This document shows, one piece after another, positions 41,876-50,319 of a stretch of 64,000 nt of DNA (position 1 is the stretch's first letter; the number at the start of each line of letters is the position of its first letter). Made by a program: the position numbers and the translations under genes. The notes beneath the pieces are model-generated. The model did not search any database and was not told the DNA's origin. It saw only the letters and a program-made list of their open reading frames with translations. Origin of the DNA: Luteibacter sp. 9135 (GTDB taxonomy: Bacteria > Pseudomonadota > Gammaproteobacteria > Xanthomonadales > Rhodanobacteraceae); contig NZ_JQNB01000001.1 of NCBI RefSeq assembly GCF_000745005.1, positions 868,001 to 932,000 on the forward strand, in the 5' to 3' direction.

Positions 41876-44107
41876 ATGTCCCCTAACCCCGACGATTCTC
41901 TTTCCGATCGATCATGGCTGGACGACGGCGGCGAATTGGGTGCGCTCATCCGTGCGTTCGACTGGTCGGGCACCGCGCTGGGCCCCCTCGCCGAGTGGCC
42001 GCAGAGCTTGCGCACGGCCACCGGCTTGCTGTTGCGCTCGCCCGTGCCCATCGTGCTGTTGTGGGGCGAGCGGGGCTACATGATCTACAACGATGCCTAC
42101 TCCCTGTTCGCCGGCAAGCGTCATCCCGACCTGCTCGGCTCCGAGGTGCGCGAGGGGTGGAGTGAAGTCGCCGATTTCAACGACAACGTGATGCGTGTCG
42201 GCCTGGCCGGCGGCACGCTGGCCTACAAGGACCAGGAGCTCACGCTGCACCGCCACGGCCGGCCCGAGCCGGTGTGGATGAACCTGGATTACTCGCCGGT
42301 GATCGATGAATCCGGCCAGCCGGCCGGCGTCATCGCCATCGTGGTGGAAACCTCCGAGCGCGTGCGGGCGGAACAGTCGATCCGTGCGAACGAGGCACGC
42401 CTGCGGTTCCTGGACACGCTGCGCGAATCCACGGCCCGCTACACGGACGCGGATGCCCTGCTGGCCACCACGACGCGCATGCTGGGCAAGTACCTCGGCG
42501 TGTCCATCTGCGCCTATGCCGACATGGATGACGACGAGAACGCCTTCACCATCCGTGGCGACTGGGCCGCACCGGGATCGCAAAGCATCGTGGGGCGATA
42601 CAAGCTCACCGATTTCGGGCGCCTTGCCGTCACGCGGCTCACCGCGGGCGAGGCGTTCGTGCTCAACGACAGCCATGCCGAACTGTCGGCTGAGGAAGCC
42701 GAGGCTTTCGGCGCCCTCGGTGCCGCGGCCACGGTATGCATGCCGCTGATACGCAGCGGCCGGTTGACCGCGCTGATGGCGATCCACCAGCGCGAGCCGC
42801 GGGTCTGGCAGCCCGACGACATGGCCCTGCTGACCGAAGTGGTGGAGCGTTCCTGGGCGCACATCGAGCGCGTACGCGCCGAGGCGGCCGTGCGCGATGG
42901 CGAGCGGCGCTTCCGCGAATCGCTGGAGGAAAAGGTGCGAGAACGCACCGCGGCACTGATGCAGGCCGAACAGGCCCTGATGCAGGCGCAAAAGATGGAA
43001 GCGCTGGGCAACCTCACCGGCGGCATCGCGCACGACTTCAACAACCTGCTGATGGCCGTGCAGGGCAGCCTCGAGCTGCTACGCGAGCGCATGCCCCCCG
43101 ATCCCCTGCTGTTGCGCCTGGTCGACAATGCGCGCAGCGGCGCCGAACGCGGCGCGGTACTGACGCGACGGATGCTGGCTTTCGCCCGGCGGCAGGAGCT
43201 GGCCTCCGAGCGCGTCGACGTACGCCACCTGGTCGAGGGCATGACCGAACTGATGCAGCGCGCCCTGGGCAGCACCGTGATCGTCGAGACGCGCTTCGGC
43301 GCGCAACCGGCGGTAGTGGACGCGGACGTGAACCAGCTGGAATCGGCCCTGCTCAACCTGGCGGTGAATGCACGCGATGCCATGGACGGCGTGGGCACCA
43401 TCACCATCGCCACCGACGAGGTGCAGGTACCCGCCGACGATGGCGCGCTGGCGGCGGGGCGTTACGTCCGCCTCTCCATGACCGACTCCGGTTCGGGCAT
43501 GAACGAGGCGACCCTGAAGCGGGCGACCGAGCCGTTCTTCACCACCAAGGGCGTGGGCAAGGGGACGGGGCTGGGCCTGTCGATGGTGCACGGCCTGGCC
43601 GAGCAACTGGGCGGCACCCTGATCCTGTCCAGCCGTCCCGATGTCGGCACCACGGCGGAAATCTGGCTACCGGCAGTGGATGCGCAGACGCCTGTCGCCA
43701 CGTCGGGCCGGGCGATCGAACCGGTGCCCGCGGTCGCCGCGACAGCTCCGGACGAGGCCCGGGTGATCCTTGCCGTGGACGACGACGACCTGGTGCGCGC
43801 GACGACGATCGAGATGCTGGAAGCCATGGGCTATCGCGTGCTGGCGGCGCGCTCCGGTGCCGAAGCCCTACGGCTGCTCGAACGCACACGGGTGCATCTC
43901 GTGGTCACCGACCATGCCATGCCGCAGATGACCGGTACGCAGCTGGCGCAGCGCGTGCGCGAGGTCGACCCGACCCTGCCCGTGGTGCTGGTGACCGGCT
44001 ACGCGGACATCGCCGGCGGCGCCGCCGACGACCTGCCCCGCCTGGCCAAGCCGTTCACGTACGCGGCGCTCACCGAGACGGTGGCGCGGGCCTTGCCGCG
44101 GGCCTGA
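41876..44107 (+). CDS. Hybrid sensor histidine kinase (PAS-GAF-HisKA-HATPase-REC)
   Basis: A 743-residue cytoplasmic hybrid kinase; the start is ATG 41876, with an in-frame GTG at 41867 as an alternative. A PAS-like region comes first (about residues 40-165, GYMIYNDAYSLFAGKRHPDL), then GAF (about 185-330). The dimerisation helix carries the phospho-acceptor His386 in GGIAHDFNNLLMAVQG, the ATPase domain has LLNLAVNARDAM and GKGTGLGLSMVHG, and a receiver ends the protein (VDDDDLVR, phospho-Asp679 in VVTDHAMPQM, LAKPF). No transmembrane helix is seen, so it senses a cytoplasmic signal, likely light, oxygen or a small ligand; no output regulator is adjacent. Confidence 0.9.
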   Translation: MSPNPDDSLSDRSWLDDGGELGALIRAFDWSGTALGPLAEWPQSLRTATGLLLRSPVPIVLLWGERGYMIYNDAYSLFAGKRHPDLLGSEVREGWSEVADFNDNVMRVGLAGGTLAYKDQELTLHRHGRPEPVWMNLDYSPVIDESGQPAGVIAIVVETSERVRAEQSIRANEARLRFLDTLRESTARYTDADALLATTTRMLGKYLGVSICAYADMDDDENAFTIRGDWAAPGSQSIVGRYKLTDFGRLAVTRLTAGEAFVLNDSHAELSAEEAEAFGALGAAATVCMPLIRSGRLTALMAIHQREPRVWQPDDMALLTEVVERSWAHIERVRAEAAVRDGERRFRESLEEKVRERTAALMQAEQALMQAQKMEALGNLTGGIAHDFNNLLMAVQGSLELLRERMPPDPLLLRLVDNARSGAERGAVLTRRMLAFARRQELASERVDVRHLVEGMTELMQRALGSTVIVETRFGAQPAVVDADVNQLESALLNLAVNARDAMDGVGTITIATDEVQVPADDGALAAGRYVRLSMTDSGSGMNEATLKRATEPFFTTKGVGKGTGLGLSMVHGLAEQLGGTLILSSRPDVGTTAEIWLPAVDAQTPVATSGRAIEPVPAVAATAPDEARVILAVDDDDLVRATTIEMLEAMGYRVLAARSGAEALRLLERTRVHLVVTDHAMPQMTGTQLAQRVREVDPTLPVVLVTGYADIAGGAADDLPRLAKPFTYAALTETVARALPRA

Positions 44108-44128
44108 GCACCGCGGCATCCACACGCC

Positions 44129-46045
44129 CTACTTTTCCTTCGGCGGCAGCCGGTACCGCTGCTTGCTGTAGGCCCAGCTGGGCCACAGCGCATGGGCAAG
44201 GGCCGTCTTCTCGAGCAACGGGTCCACCGCTTCCGGCTCCAGCTTCTCGCCGTCGGCCGAGTACTCATGATCCAGCAGGTAGTGATACTGGGTCGGCGCC
44301 TGGTTGGGCCGCAGCACGATCAGCTGGTCGCCCTTGAGGTAACCGTAGTTGTCGCCGTACTGCATGATCGCGCGGTCCGGATAGCGCTGTGTCAGGTCCG
44401 CGCCCAGCATGGGGTGCTCGCTGCGGATGCCGATCAGCGACAGCAGCGTAGGCGCCAGGTCCACCTGGCTGACGATGTGCTCGTCTTTCTTCACCGGCAC
44501 GCCCGCGCCCAGGATCAGTGCCGGGATATGGAAATGACGGACCGGCACCAGGCTGGCACCGAACACGCGGGCATCGTGGTCGGCGACGATCAGGAACACC
44601 GTGTGGTTCCAGTACAGCGACTGCTTGGCGCGCTCGAAGAAACGCCCGATCGACCAGTCGGCGTAACGCACGGCGTTCGCGTTGCTGGCCGGATCGCCCT
44701 CGGGCGTGATGCGGCCCGACGGGTATTCCCACGGCGTGTGATTGGACACGGAGAAGGCCACGGTCAAGGTGGGTTTTTCACCGTCGTCCAGCAGCCGCTG
44801 GTGCAGCTCGTTGAACATGTCCTCGTCGGACGCGCCCCACGAACCGACGAACGCGGGCTTGGTCTTGAAGGTGGCGCTGTCCACCACCTCGTTGAAGCCG
44901 TTGCCGTAGAAGAACGAGCGCATATTGTCGAAGTGGGCTTCACCGCCGTAGAGGAAGCGCGTGTGGTAGCCGAAGGTATCCAGCAAGGCGCCGAGGGTGA
45001 AGAAGTCGCGCTGGCTGCGTGGCAGTTTCAGCACCGCCTCCGCCGGCGTGGGCATGAAACCCGTGGTGACCGCCTCCAGGCCGCGCGCGCTGCGCGTGCC
45101 GGTGGCGTAGGTGCGCTCCAGCCACCAGCCCTCGTTGGACAGTTTATCCAGCTCCGGGGTGTAGCCCGCGCCGCCCAGGCTGCCGACGAACTGCGCGCCC
45201 AGGCTTTCTTCCAGGATGATCACCAGGTTGAGCGGCTTGTCGCCCTGCCGCGTCGGCTCCTGGCGGTGCAGGCTGGGGTATTGCGGGTCGAGCGGCGCGC
45301 CGTCCAGGCCGGCGGCACGGCGCACGATGGCGTTCATCTCGTCATCCGGCATCTTGCCGTACACGGCCGACGCCGAGCGCTCGTTGCCCAGGGCCAGGGC
45401 GGCGTTGAGCACGTTGTAGAGCGAATTCAGCGGCAGCGTGTTGACCATCGCGTCGTTGGTGAAGGCCACCTGCGACGCGTTCAGTGGACGATGCTGCAAG
45501 GTGCCGCGCGCGGCCAGGAACAGCACGGCGAAGGTGAGCACCGTGGCCACCGGGCGCATCCATCCGCGTACGGGCCGGCGATCGGGCTGGCGGGTGGGCA
45601 ACAGGCGGAAGCCGATCCAGGCGATCAGCGCGAAGGCGATCAGGCCCAGGCCCACCGACAGCTTGTAGCCGTTCCACAGCATGGCCGCGACTTCATGCGG
45701 GCTGGTGAGGTATTCGAAATAGAGCCGGTTGGGCCGCGTGTCGTATTCGACGATGAACTGCGGCGTGGACACTTCCAGCAGCGCATAGAGCAGCCACCAC
45801 AGGCGCAGCCACCAGGCCGCGATGCGCGTGGGCCAGCGCCGGTGGCCCAGCCACGGCGAGAACAGCGCCGGCAGGGCCACCACCATCGCCAGCAGCGAAA
45901 GGTCGATGCGCCAGCCGCCCAGCAGCACGGGCCACAGGCCACCGGCATCGTGGACGCGGGTCCACTGCCAGGCGGAAAGTGCGACGCGCGAGAGCGTCAG
46001 GAAAACGAGGACGGCGGCGATGAAACGCCAGGTGAGCTTGCGCAC
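44129..46045 (-). CDS. LtaS/OpgB-type phosphoglycerol transferase (sulfatase fold)
   Basis: A 638-residue inner-membrane protein with about five N-terminal transmembrane helices (residues 5-180) and a periplasmic alkaline-phosphatase-like domain. Key elements are NLVIILEESLGAQFVGSLGG with the metal-binding Glu, TYATGTRSARGLEAV with the Thr nucleophile, VAFSVSNHTPWEYPSG and FLIVADHDAR. Relatives transfer phosphoglycerol to teichoic acids or to osmoregulated periplasmic glucans (OpgB/MdoB) and to LPS. In a Gram-negative, glucan or LPS decoration is most likely. Its 3' end lies 21 bases from the kinase gene, convergent. Confidence 0.87.
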   Translation of the reverse strand: MRKLTWRFIAAVLVFLTLSRVALSAWQWTRVHDAGGLWPVLLGGWRIDLSLLAMVVALPALFSPWLGHRRWPTRIAAWWLRLWWLLYALLEVSTPQFIVEYDTRPNRLYFEYLTSPHEVAAMLWNGYKLSVGLGLIAFALIAWIGFRLLPTRQPDRRPVRGWMRPVATVLTFAVLFLAARGTLQHRPLNASQVAFTNDAMVNTLPLNSLYNVLNAALALGNERSASAVYGKMPDDEMNAIVRRAAGLDGAPLDPQYPSLHRQEPTRQGDKPLNLVIILEESLGAQFVGSLGGAGYTPELDKLSNEGWWLERTYATGTRSARGLEAVTTGFMPTPAEAVLKLPRSQRDFFTLGALLDTFGYHTRFLYGGEAHFDNMRSFFYGNGFNEVVDSATFKTKPAFVGSWGASDEDMFNELHQRLLDDGEKPTLTVAFSVSNHTPWEYPSGRITPEGDPASNANAVRYADWSIGRFFERAKQSLYWNHTVFLIVADHDARVFGASLVPVRHFHIPALILGAGVPVKKDEHIVSQVDLAPTLLSLIGIRSEHPMLGADLTQRYPDRAIMQYGDNYGYLKGDQLIVLRPNQAPTQYHYLLDHEYSADGEKLEPEAVDPLLEKTALAHALWPSWAYSKQRYRLPPKEK

Positions 46046-46179
46046 GATGGAGGTCCGGAGCAGGCGCGGCGGGTCGCCACGCGTGTGAAAATGCCAGGTT
46101 ACAGGCGCATGACTTTACACTGTGCGCCCGACGAACGACTTACGGCCGGCTTTCGGCCCGCCGCACGAGGATCTTTGCG

Positions 46180-46803
46180 ATGTTCAGACTGGCCGAGGCG
46201 ACGCCGATCGCCACCGGGCACGTGCGCGAGGTGTACCAGCATCCCGACCGACCCGACCTGCTGATCAAGGTGATCTCGGGTGCGTCCATCGAGGAGCGCT
46301 GGAACGCCGCCCCGTGGTATCGCCGGCTGGCCCGCAGCGGCCCGTACAAGGATTTCGTGCGCGAGTTCCGCGAGTACGTCACCGCCATCCATACCGGCGG
46401 CTACGACAGCGTGCCGATCGCCCGCGTGGTCGGCCTCGAGATGACGGACATCGGGCTGGGCCAGGTGGTCGAGAAGGTGCGCGGTCCCGATGGCGGCCTG
46501 GCCATCACGCTGCACGACTGGGTCAAGGCCGAAGGTTTCACCGCCACCACCCAGGCCGAGCTGGAGGCATTCCACGCGCGCCTGCTCGCGCACAATGTCA
46601 TCGCCGCCGACCTGCACGCCTGGAACGTGGTCTACGGCGAGGATTCGCGCGGTGGTGGCCCGCGGCTGGTGATGATCGACGGCTTCGGCGAGAAGAACAT
46701 CATCCCCCACTGCTCGATGAGCCGCGCGCACAACGCGTCGCGCACCACGAAGAAATACGAGCGGATGCTGAAACGCACGCGCGCCGAGGCACCTTCCCGC
46801 TGA
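46180..46803 (+). CDS. YrbL family kinase-like protein
   Basis: A 207-residue cytoplasmic protein starting at ATG 46180 (MFRLAEATPIATGHVREVYQ). It matches the PhoP-regulated YrbL family, a small kinase-like fold: the glycine-poor N-lobe with LLIKVISGA (ATP-binding Lys), and the C-lobe HNVIAADLHAWNVVYGE, where His-Ala-Asp-Leu-His-x-x-Asn is the catalytic-loop analogue, followed by VMIDGFGEKNI. E. coli yrbL is part of the PhoPQ regulon with no confirmed substrate. Here it sits between two lipid-modifying envelope genes (LtaS/OpgB-type and ArnT-like), which supports envelope sensing. Confidence 0.83.
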   Translation: MFRLAEATPIATGHVREVYQHPDRPDLLIKVISGASIEERWNAAPWYRRLARSGPYKDFVREFREYVTAIHTGGYDSVPIARVVGLEMTDIGLGQVVEKVRGPDGGLAITLHDWVKAEGFTATTQAELEAFHARLLAHNVIAADLHAWNVVYGEDSRGGGPRLVMIDGFGEKNIIPHCSMSRAHNASRTTKKYERMLKRTRAEAPSR

Positions 46804-46839
46804 CACGCGCGCTCTGCCGGGGTACTGCGCCGCCCTTGC

Positions 46840-48519
46840 TTAAGGTTGCGGCGTGCAGCCCGGCCGGGACGCCGAGGACGGCAACAGGAAATAATCCAGG
46901 TGGTTGGCCGTGCCCAGCCGTTGCGGCTGGCCGCTCACCACGCAGCCGTCCAGTGCCTCGTCGGTCGCCAGCAGCCAGCGGTGTGCCGGGTCCTGCGCCT
47001 GCCACGCACGGGCGTCGGCCAGCTGCGCGGGGGCGCTGCGACTGAACCCGAACTCCTTCACCGGGCGCACGGCCTGCAACAGGTTTTCCTCCCGCCAAAG
47101 CACCAAGCCCAGCTGGCCGTCCGGGCCGATCGCCTGGTCGGCCCGCTGCATCACCTGCCGGGCCGATTCGTTGTCGTTGAGCGCCGGGTAGGTCATCAGC
47201 GGCCAGGCGATCCAGCCGGCCGCCATGCCGGCCAGCAGGGCGAGCACGCCCCGGCGCGACCGCCCGACGGCGGCGCAGACGAAAAACAGCGCCCCGATGA
47301 CGACCAGCGCGATCCACAGCACCTGCCCGCCATCGGCCAGTTCATAGCGCGCCGCCATTTTCTGCGCGGCACGGGGATGGGCCAGCAGCGCCCACAGGCC
47401 CACGCCGCCGAACACCAGCCCGCAGGCGACGGTGACAGCGAGCGCCAGCCGTTGCAGCCAGCGCGCCTTGAGCAGGTCCTGCAAGTAGGGCGCCATGGCC
47501 AGCGCCAGCATCGGCAGCGCGGGCAGGATGTAGATCGCCCGCTTGCCGCGGGGGATGGAGAAGAACACCAGGATCAGCAGGCAGGACACCAGCGGCATCC
47601 ACACGCGCGGCTCGCGCAGGCGCAGCGCCTCGCGCCAGCGCGGCAGCATGAGCGGAACCAACAGCCACACCGGCAGCCAGTCCTGCGCGATGACGCCGAG
47701 GAAGAACCACGGCGCCTCGGCGTGCTGCCAGGAATTGGCGTAGCGCTCCGCGGTCTGCCGGAACAGGATGTCCTGCACATAGGCCAGGTATTCGGGCGTG
47801 CGCAGCCCGTAGGCAGCCACCAGCATCGGCGCGAGCCACAACGATATCGCCAGCAGGAAGGCCAACGCACCGCCGGCCCAGCGCCAGCCATCGCCCTGCG
47901 TACGGGTGATGCCGGGCCACTGGCGGACGCGCATGACCACGTACGGCAGCAGCATCAGCAGGGCGACGATGCCCACGCCCTTGGTGATGACGCCCAGGCC
48001 GGCGGCGAAGCAGCCCAGCCAGTACATCCGCCAGTCCGGGCCGCGCAGGCAGTGCACGAGAATGCCGACGTTGCCGGCAGTGATCCAGAACAACGACAAC
48101 GGATCGATCTGCGCGTGCCGGATCACGTCGATGAACTGCATCGTCGCGAGCACGAGGATGGCCGCGTACAGGCCGGTGCGGCCGTTCCACAGGCGACGCC
48201 CGGCATATCCCACGAGCGCCAGCGTGCCCAGGCCGGACAGCAGCGAGGTCAGCAGGAAGGCGCCACGCCAGCCGCCGGTCAGCCACATCCACGCGGCTTC
48301 GGTCCACATCAGCATCGGCGGTTTGTCGGAATACAGCTCGGCGCCACGATGAGGGAACAGCCACTGGCCGGATTCGAGCATTTGCCGGGCCACCAGCGCG
48401 AAGCGCGGTTCGTCCGGCGGCCAGGGGTCGCGCAGGCCGATGCCCGCCGCCAGCACGGCCAGGGCGATGAGCATGAACCAGGCGAAGTCGCGGCGGGATC
48501 GGTCGTCGTTCGAGTGCAT
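46840..48519 (-). CDS. ArnT-like GT39 transferase (inner membrane)
   Basis: A 559-residue polytopic transferase; the start chosen is ATG 48519 (MHSNDDRSRRDFAWFMLIAL), with an alternative at 48552. The first periplasmic loop contains DPWPPDEPRFALVARQMLES and AELYSDKPPMLMWTEAA, the acidic GT39/ArnT catalytic region. Eleven or more helices follow and a soluble C-terminal domain of about 130 residues. ArnT adds aminoarabinose to lipid A; the closest activity cannot be fixed. It is one of two GT39 genes here (the other at 8675) and converges on YrbL. Confidence 0.86.
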   Translation of the reverse strand: MHSNDDRSRRDFAWFMLIALAVLAAGIGLRDPWPPDEPRFALVARQMLESGQWLFPHRGAELYSDKPPMLMWTEAAWMWLTGGWRGAFLLTSLLSGLGTLALVGYAGRRLWNGRTGLYAAILVLATMQFIDVIRHAQIDPLSLFWITAGNVGILVHCLRGPDWRMYWLGCFAAGLGVITKGVGIVALLMLLPYVVMRVRQWPGITRTQGDGWRWAGGALAFLLAISLWLAPMLVAAYGLRTPEYLAYVQDILFRQTAERYANSWQHAEAPWFFLGVIAQDWLPVWLLVPLMLPRWREALRLREPRVWMPLVSCLLILVFFSIPRGKRAIYILPALPMLALAMAPYLQDLLKARWLQRLALAVTVACGLVFGGVGLWALLAHPRAAQKMAARYELADGGQVLWIALVVIGALFFVCAAVGRSRRGVLALLAGMAAGWIAWPLMTYPALNDNESARQVMQRADQAIGPDGQLGLVLWREENLLQAVRPVKEFGFSRSAPAQLADARAWQAQDPAHRWLLATDEALDGCVVSGQPQRLGTANHLDYFLLPSSASRPGCTPQP

Positions 48520-48725
48520 GAAAAGCGCGGGCTGGCCGGAGTCGGCGGCCATCGTAGCCGACCTTCCCCGGCCCGCGCTGACGAATGGCTTACCGCTGCG
48601 GGGTGGATTGCATTTCAATTTTTTGCGGCCCGCACGTCTAGGGTGTTCGCCGGTGCGGAAATCGGCGCTCGTTCCTGCCCGTACGGGCGTCGATTTCCCA
48701 CCGTGCGACCATAGATTCCCGTCCC

Positions 48726-49286
48726 ATGAATGCGGTCAGACAACCCATGGATCGATCCGAGGCGGGCGCCTCACCCGGCGGGACGCGTGCCGCGCAGGTG
48801 GTCGGCCTGTTCCGCGAGCACAATGCCGCCCTGGTGGCCTTCCTGCGGGCCCGGCTGAATTCGCTGGCCGATGCCCAGGAAGTGGCCCAGGAGGTCTACC
48901 TGAAGCTGCTGGCGCTGGACCCCGCCACGACGATCGATTCGCCCCGCGCCTTCCTGTTTCGCGCGGCCGCCAACCTGGCCGTGGACCGCCTGCGCATGCG
49001 TAACGTCCGTGCGCTGGCGCCGGTCGACCCGGATGCCGACGACTGGCACGTCACACCGATTCCCGAACAGCACGCCGCGGCGCTCGAGCAATGGCGCGAC
49101 CTGCGCCGGGCGCTCGACGAACTGCCGCCGAAGACCCGCCGCGCCTTCGTCATGCACGTCATCGACGGGCGCGCGTTTGCGGATGTGGCCAGGGACATGA
49201 AACTCAGCGAGCGCATGGTGCGCTACCACGTCGGCAACGCCCTGTCGCATTGCCGTGAACGCCGCGATCGCGCGGAGAATCCTTGA
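48726..49286 (+). CDS. ECF sigma factor (FecI-like)
   Basis: A 186-residue ECF sigma factor starting at ATG 48726 (an alternative ATG is 48747). Region 2 is FREHNAALVAFLRARLNSLA, then EVAQEVYLKLLAL and SPRAFLFRAAANLAVDRLRM; region 4 is LPPKTRRAFVMHVIDGRAFA and MKLSERMVRYHVGNALSHC. It directs polymerase to the receptor gene after a signal arrives through the receptor and FecR-like protein. It is joined to the FecR-like gene by a TGATG overlap. Confidence 0.93.
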   Translation: MNAVRQPMDRSEAGASPGGTRAAQVVGLFREHNAALVAFLRARLNSLADAQEVAQEVYLKLLALDPATTIDSPRAFLFRAAANLAVDRLRMRNVRALAPVDPDADDWHVTPIPEQHAAALEQWRDLRRALDELPPKTRRAFVMHVIDGRAFADVARDMKLSERMVRYHVGNALSHCRERRDRAENP

Positions 49287-50299
49287 TGACCGCCATGCCC
49301 AGCGCCGATCACTCGCTCGAACACCGCGCCGCCGACTGGTGGGTGCGCCTGCGCGCCGCCGATCTCCCGGAGCGCATCCTGCTGGAATGGAGCGACTGGC
49401 TGGAGGCCGACCCACGCCACGCCGAGGCCTTCGCGCGTGTCTCGGCACTGGCCGAGGAGGTCGGCGGCATGCCGCCGTCGATGCGGGAGCGTTTCGTCCA
49501 GCGGTATGCACCGGCGGCGCCGCCGCGCTCCCGGCATGCACGCTTCGTCCGCGTGGCGGCGGCCCTGGCCGCCCTGGTCGTGCTCGGTGCCGGAGCCTTC
49601 CTCCTGTGGCGGCCCCTGCCCGACGTGTCCGCCGGGCACTATGCCAGCGAGCGCGCCGGCCACCGCGACATCGCCCTGCCCGACGGCTCCCGTATCGAGA
49701 TGGGCGGGGCCACGTCGGTCACGGCACGCTACGGTCGCGACGAGCGCGCCATCGACCTGGACGCCGGTGAAGCTTTCTTCCAGGTAACCCACGCCGAACG
49801 CCCCTTCGTGGTCAATGCGGGCCCGCTGCGCATCCGCGACCTGGGCACGGCATTCAACGTGCGGCGTACGGGCGACCGCGTGACGGTCGCGGTCACCGAG
49901 GGACGCGTCCGCGTGTCGCCCTCCGCGACGCACGACGAGGATGGCACCGTGGAACTGGGCGCCGGACGCGAAGTCTCGTTCGATCCCGCGACCCAGGCCA
50001 TGCGCATCGTCGATGTCGATCCCGCCACGGCCACCGCCTGGCGCGCGCACCGGCTGGCGTTCGTCGACGAACCACTGTCCTCGGTGGTGGACAACATCAA
50101 CCGCTACAGCGCACGCCCCATCCACATCGCGGACCCGGCGCTGGGCAGGCTGACGTTTACCGGCACGGTGCAGGTCGATACCATCGACAGCTGGGTATCG
50201 GCGCTGCCGCGCGTGTTTCCGCTGCGTGTGGATACCTACGCCGACCGGCTCGAACTCACCCGTCAGACCGCCATGACGCGGGGTACGCAGCCGCGCTGA
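49286..50299 (+). CDS. FecR-type sigma regulator
   Basis: A 337-residue inner-membrane regulator starting at ATG 49286, overlapping the sigma gene by 1 base, with GGAGAA upstream. The cytoplasmic N-terminal FecR_N segment holds AADWWVRLRAADLPERILLE and WSDWLEADPRHAEAFARV; one transmembrane helix spans about residues 87-108 (VRVAAALAALVVLGAGAFLL). The periplasmic FecR domain has ERAGHRDIALPDGSRIEMGG and GTAFNVRRTGD, and the C-terminal part ends in an STN-like fold that should contact the receptor. Confidence 0.93.
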   Translation: MTAMPSADHSLEHRAADWWVRLRAADLPERILLEWSDWLEADPRHAEAFARVSALAEEVGGMPPSMRERFVQRYAPAAPPRSRHARFVRVAAALAALVVLGAGAFLLWRPLPDVSAGHYASERAGHRDIALPDGSRIEMGGATSVTARYGRDERAIDLDAGEAFFQVTHAERPFVVNAGPLRIRDLGTAFNVRRTGDRVTVAVTEGRVRVSPSATHDEDGTVELGAGREVSFDPATQAMRIVDVDPATATAWRAHRLAFVDEPLSSVVDNINRYSARPIHIADPALGRLTFTGTVQVDTIDSWVSALPRVFPLRVDTYADRLELTRQTAMTRGTQPR

Positions 50300-50319
50300 C
50301 CATTCGCCCGGGGCCGCAG

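Noticed and set aside
48600..48640. AT-rich stretch (GCATTTCAATTTTTTGC) before the ECF sigma gene as a Fur box
   Set aside because: It does not match the 19-base Fur consensus in symmetry; only the AT-richness is suggestive.
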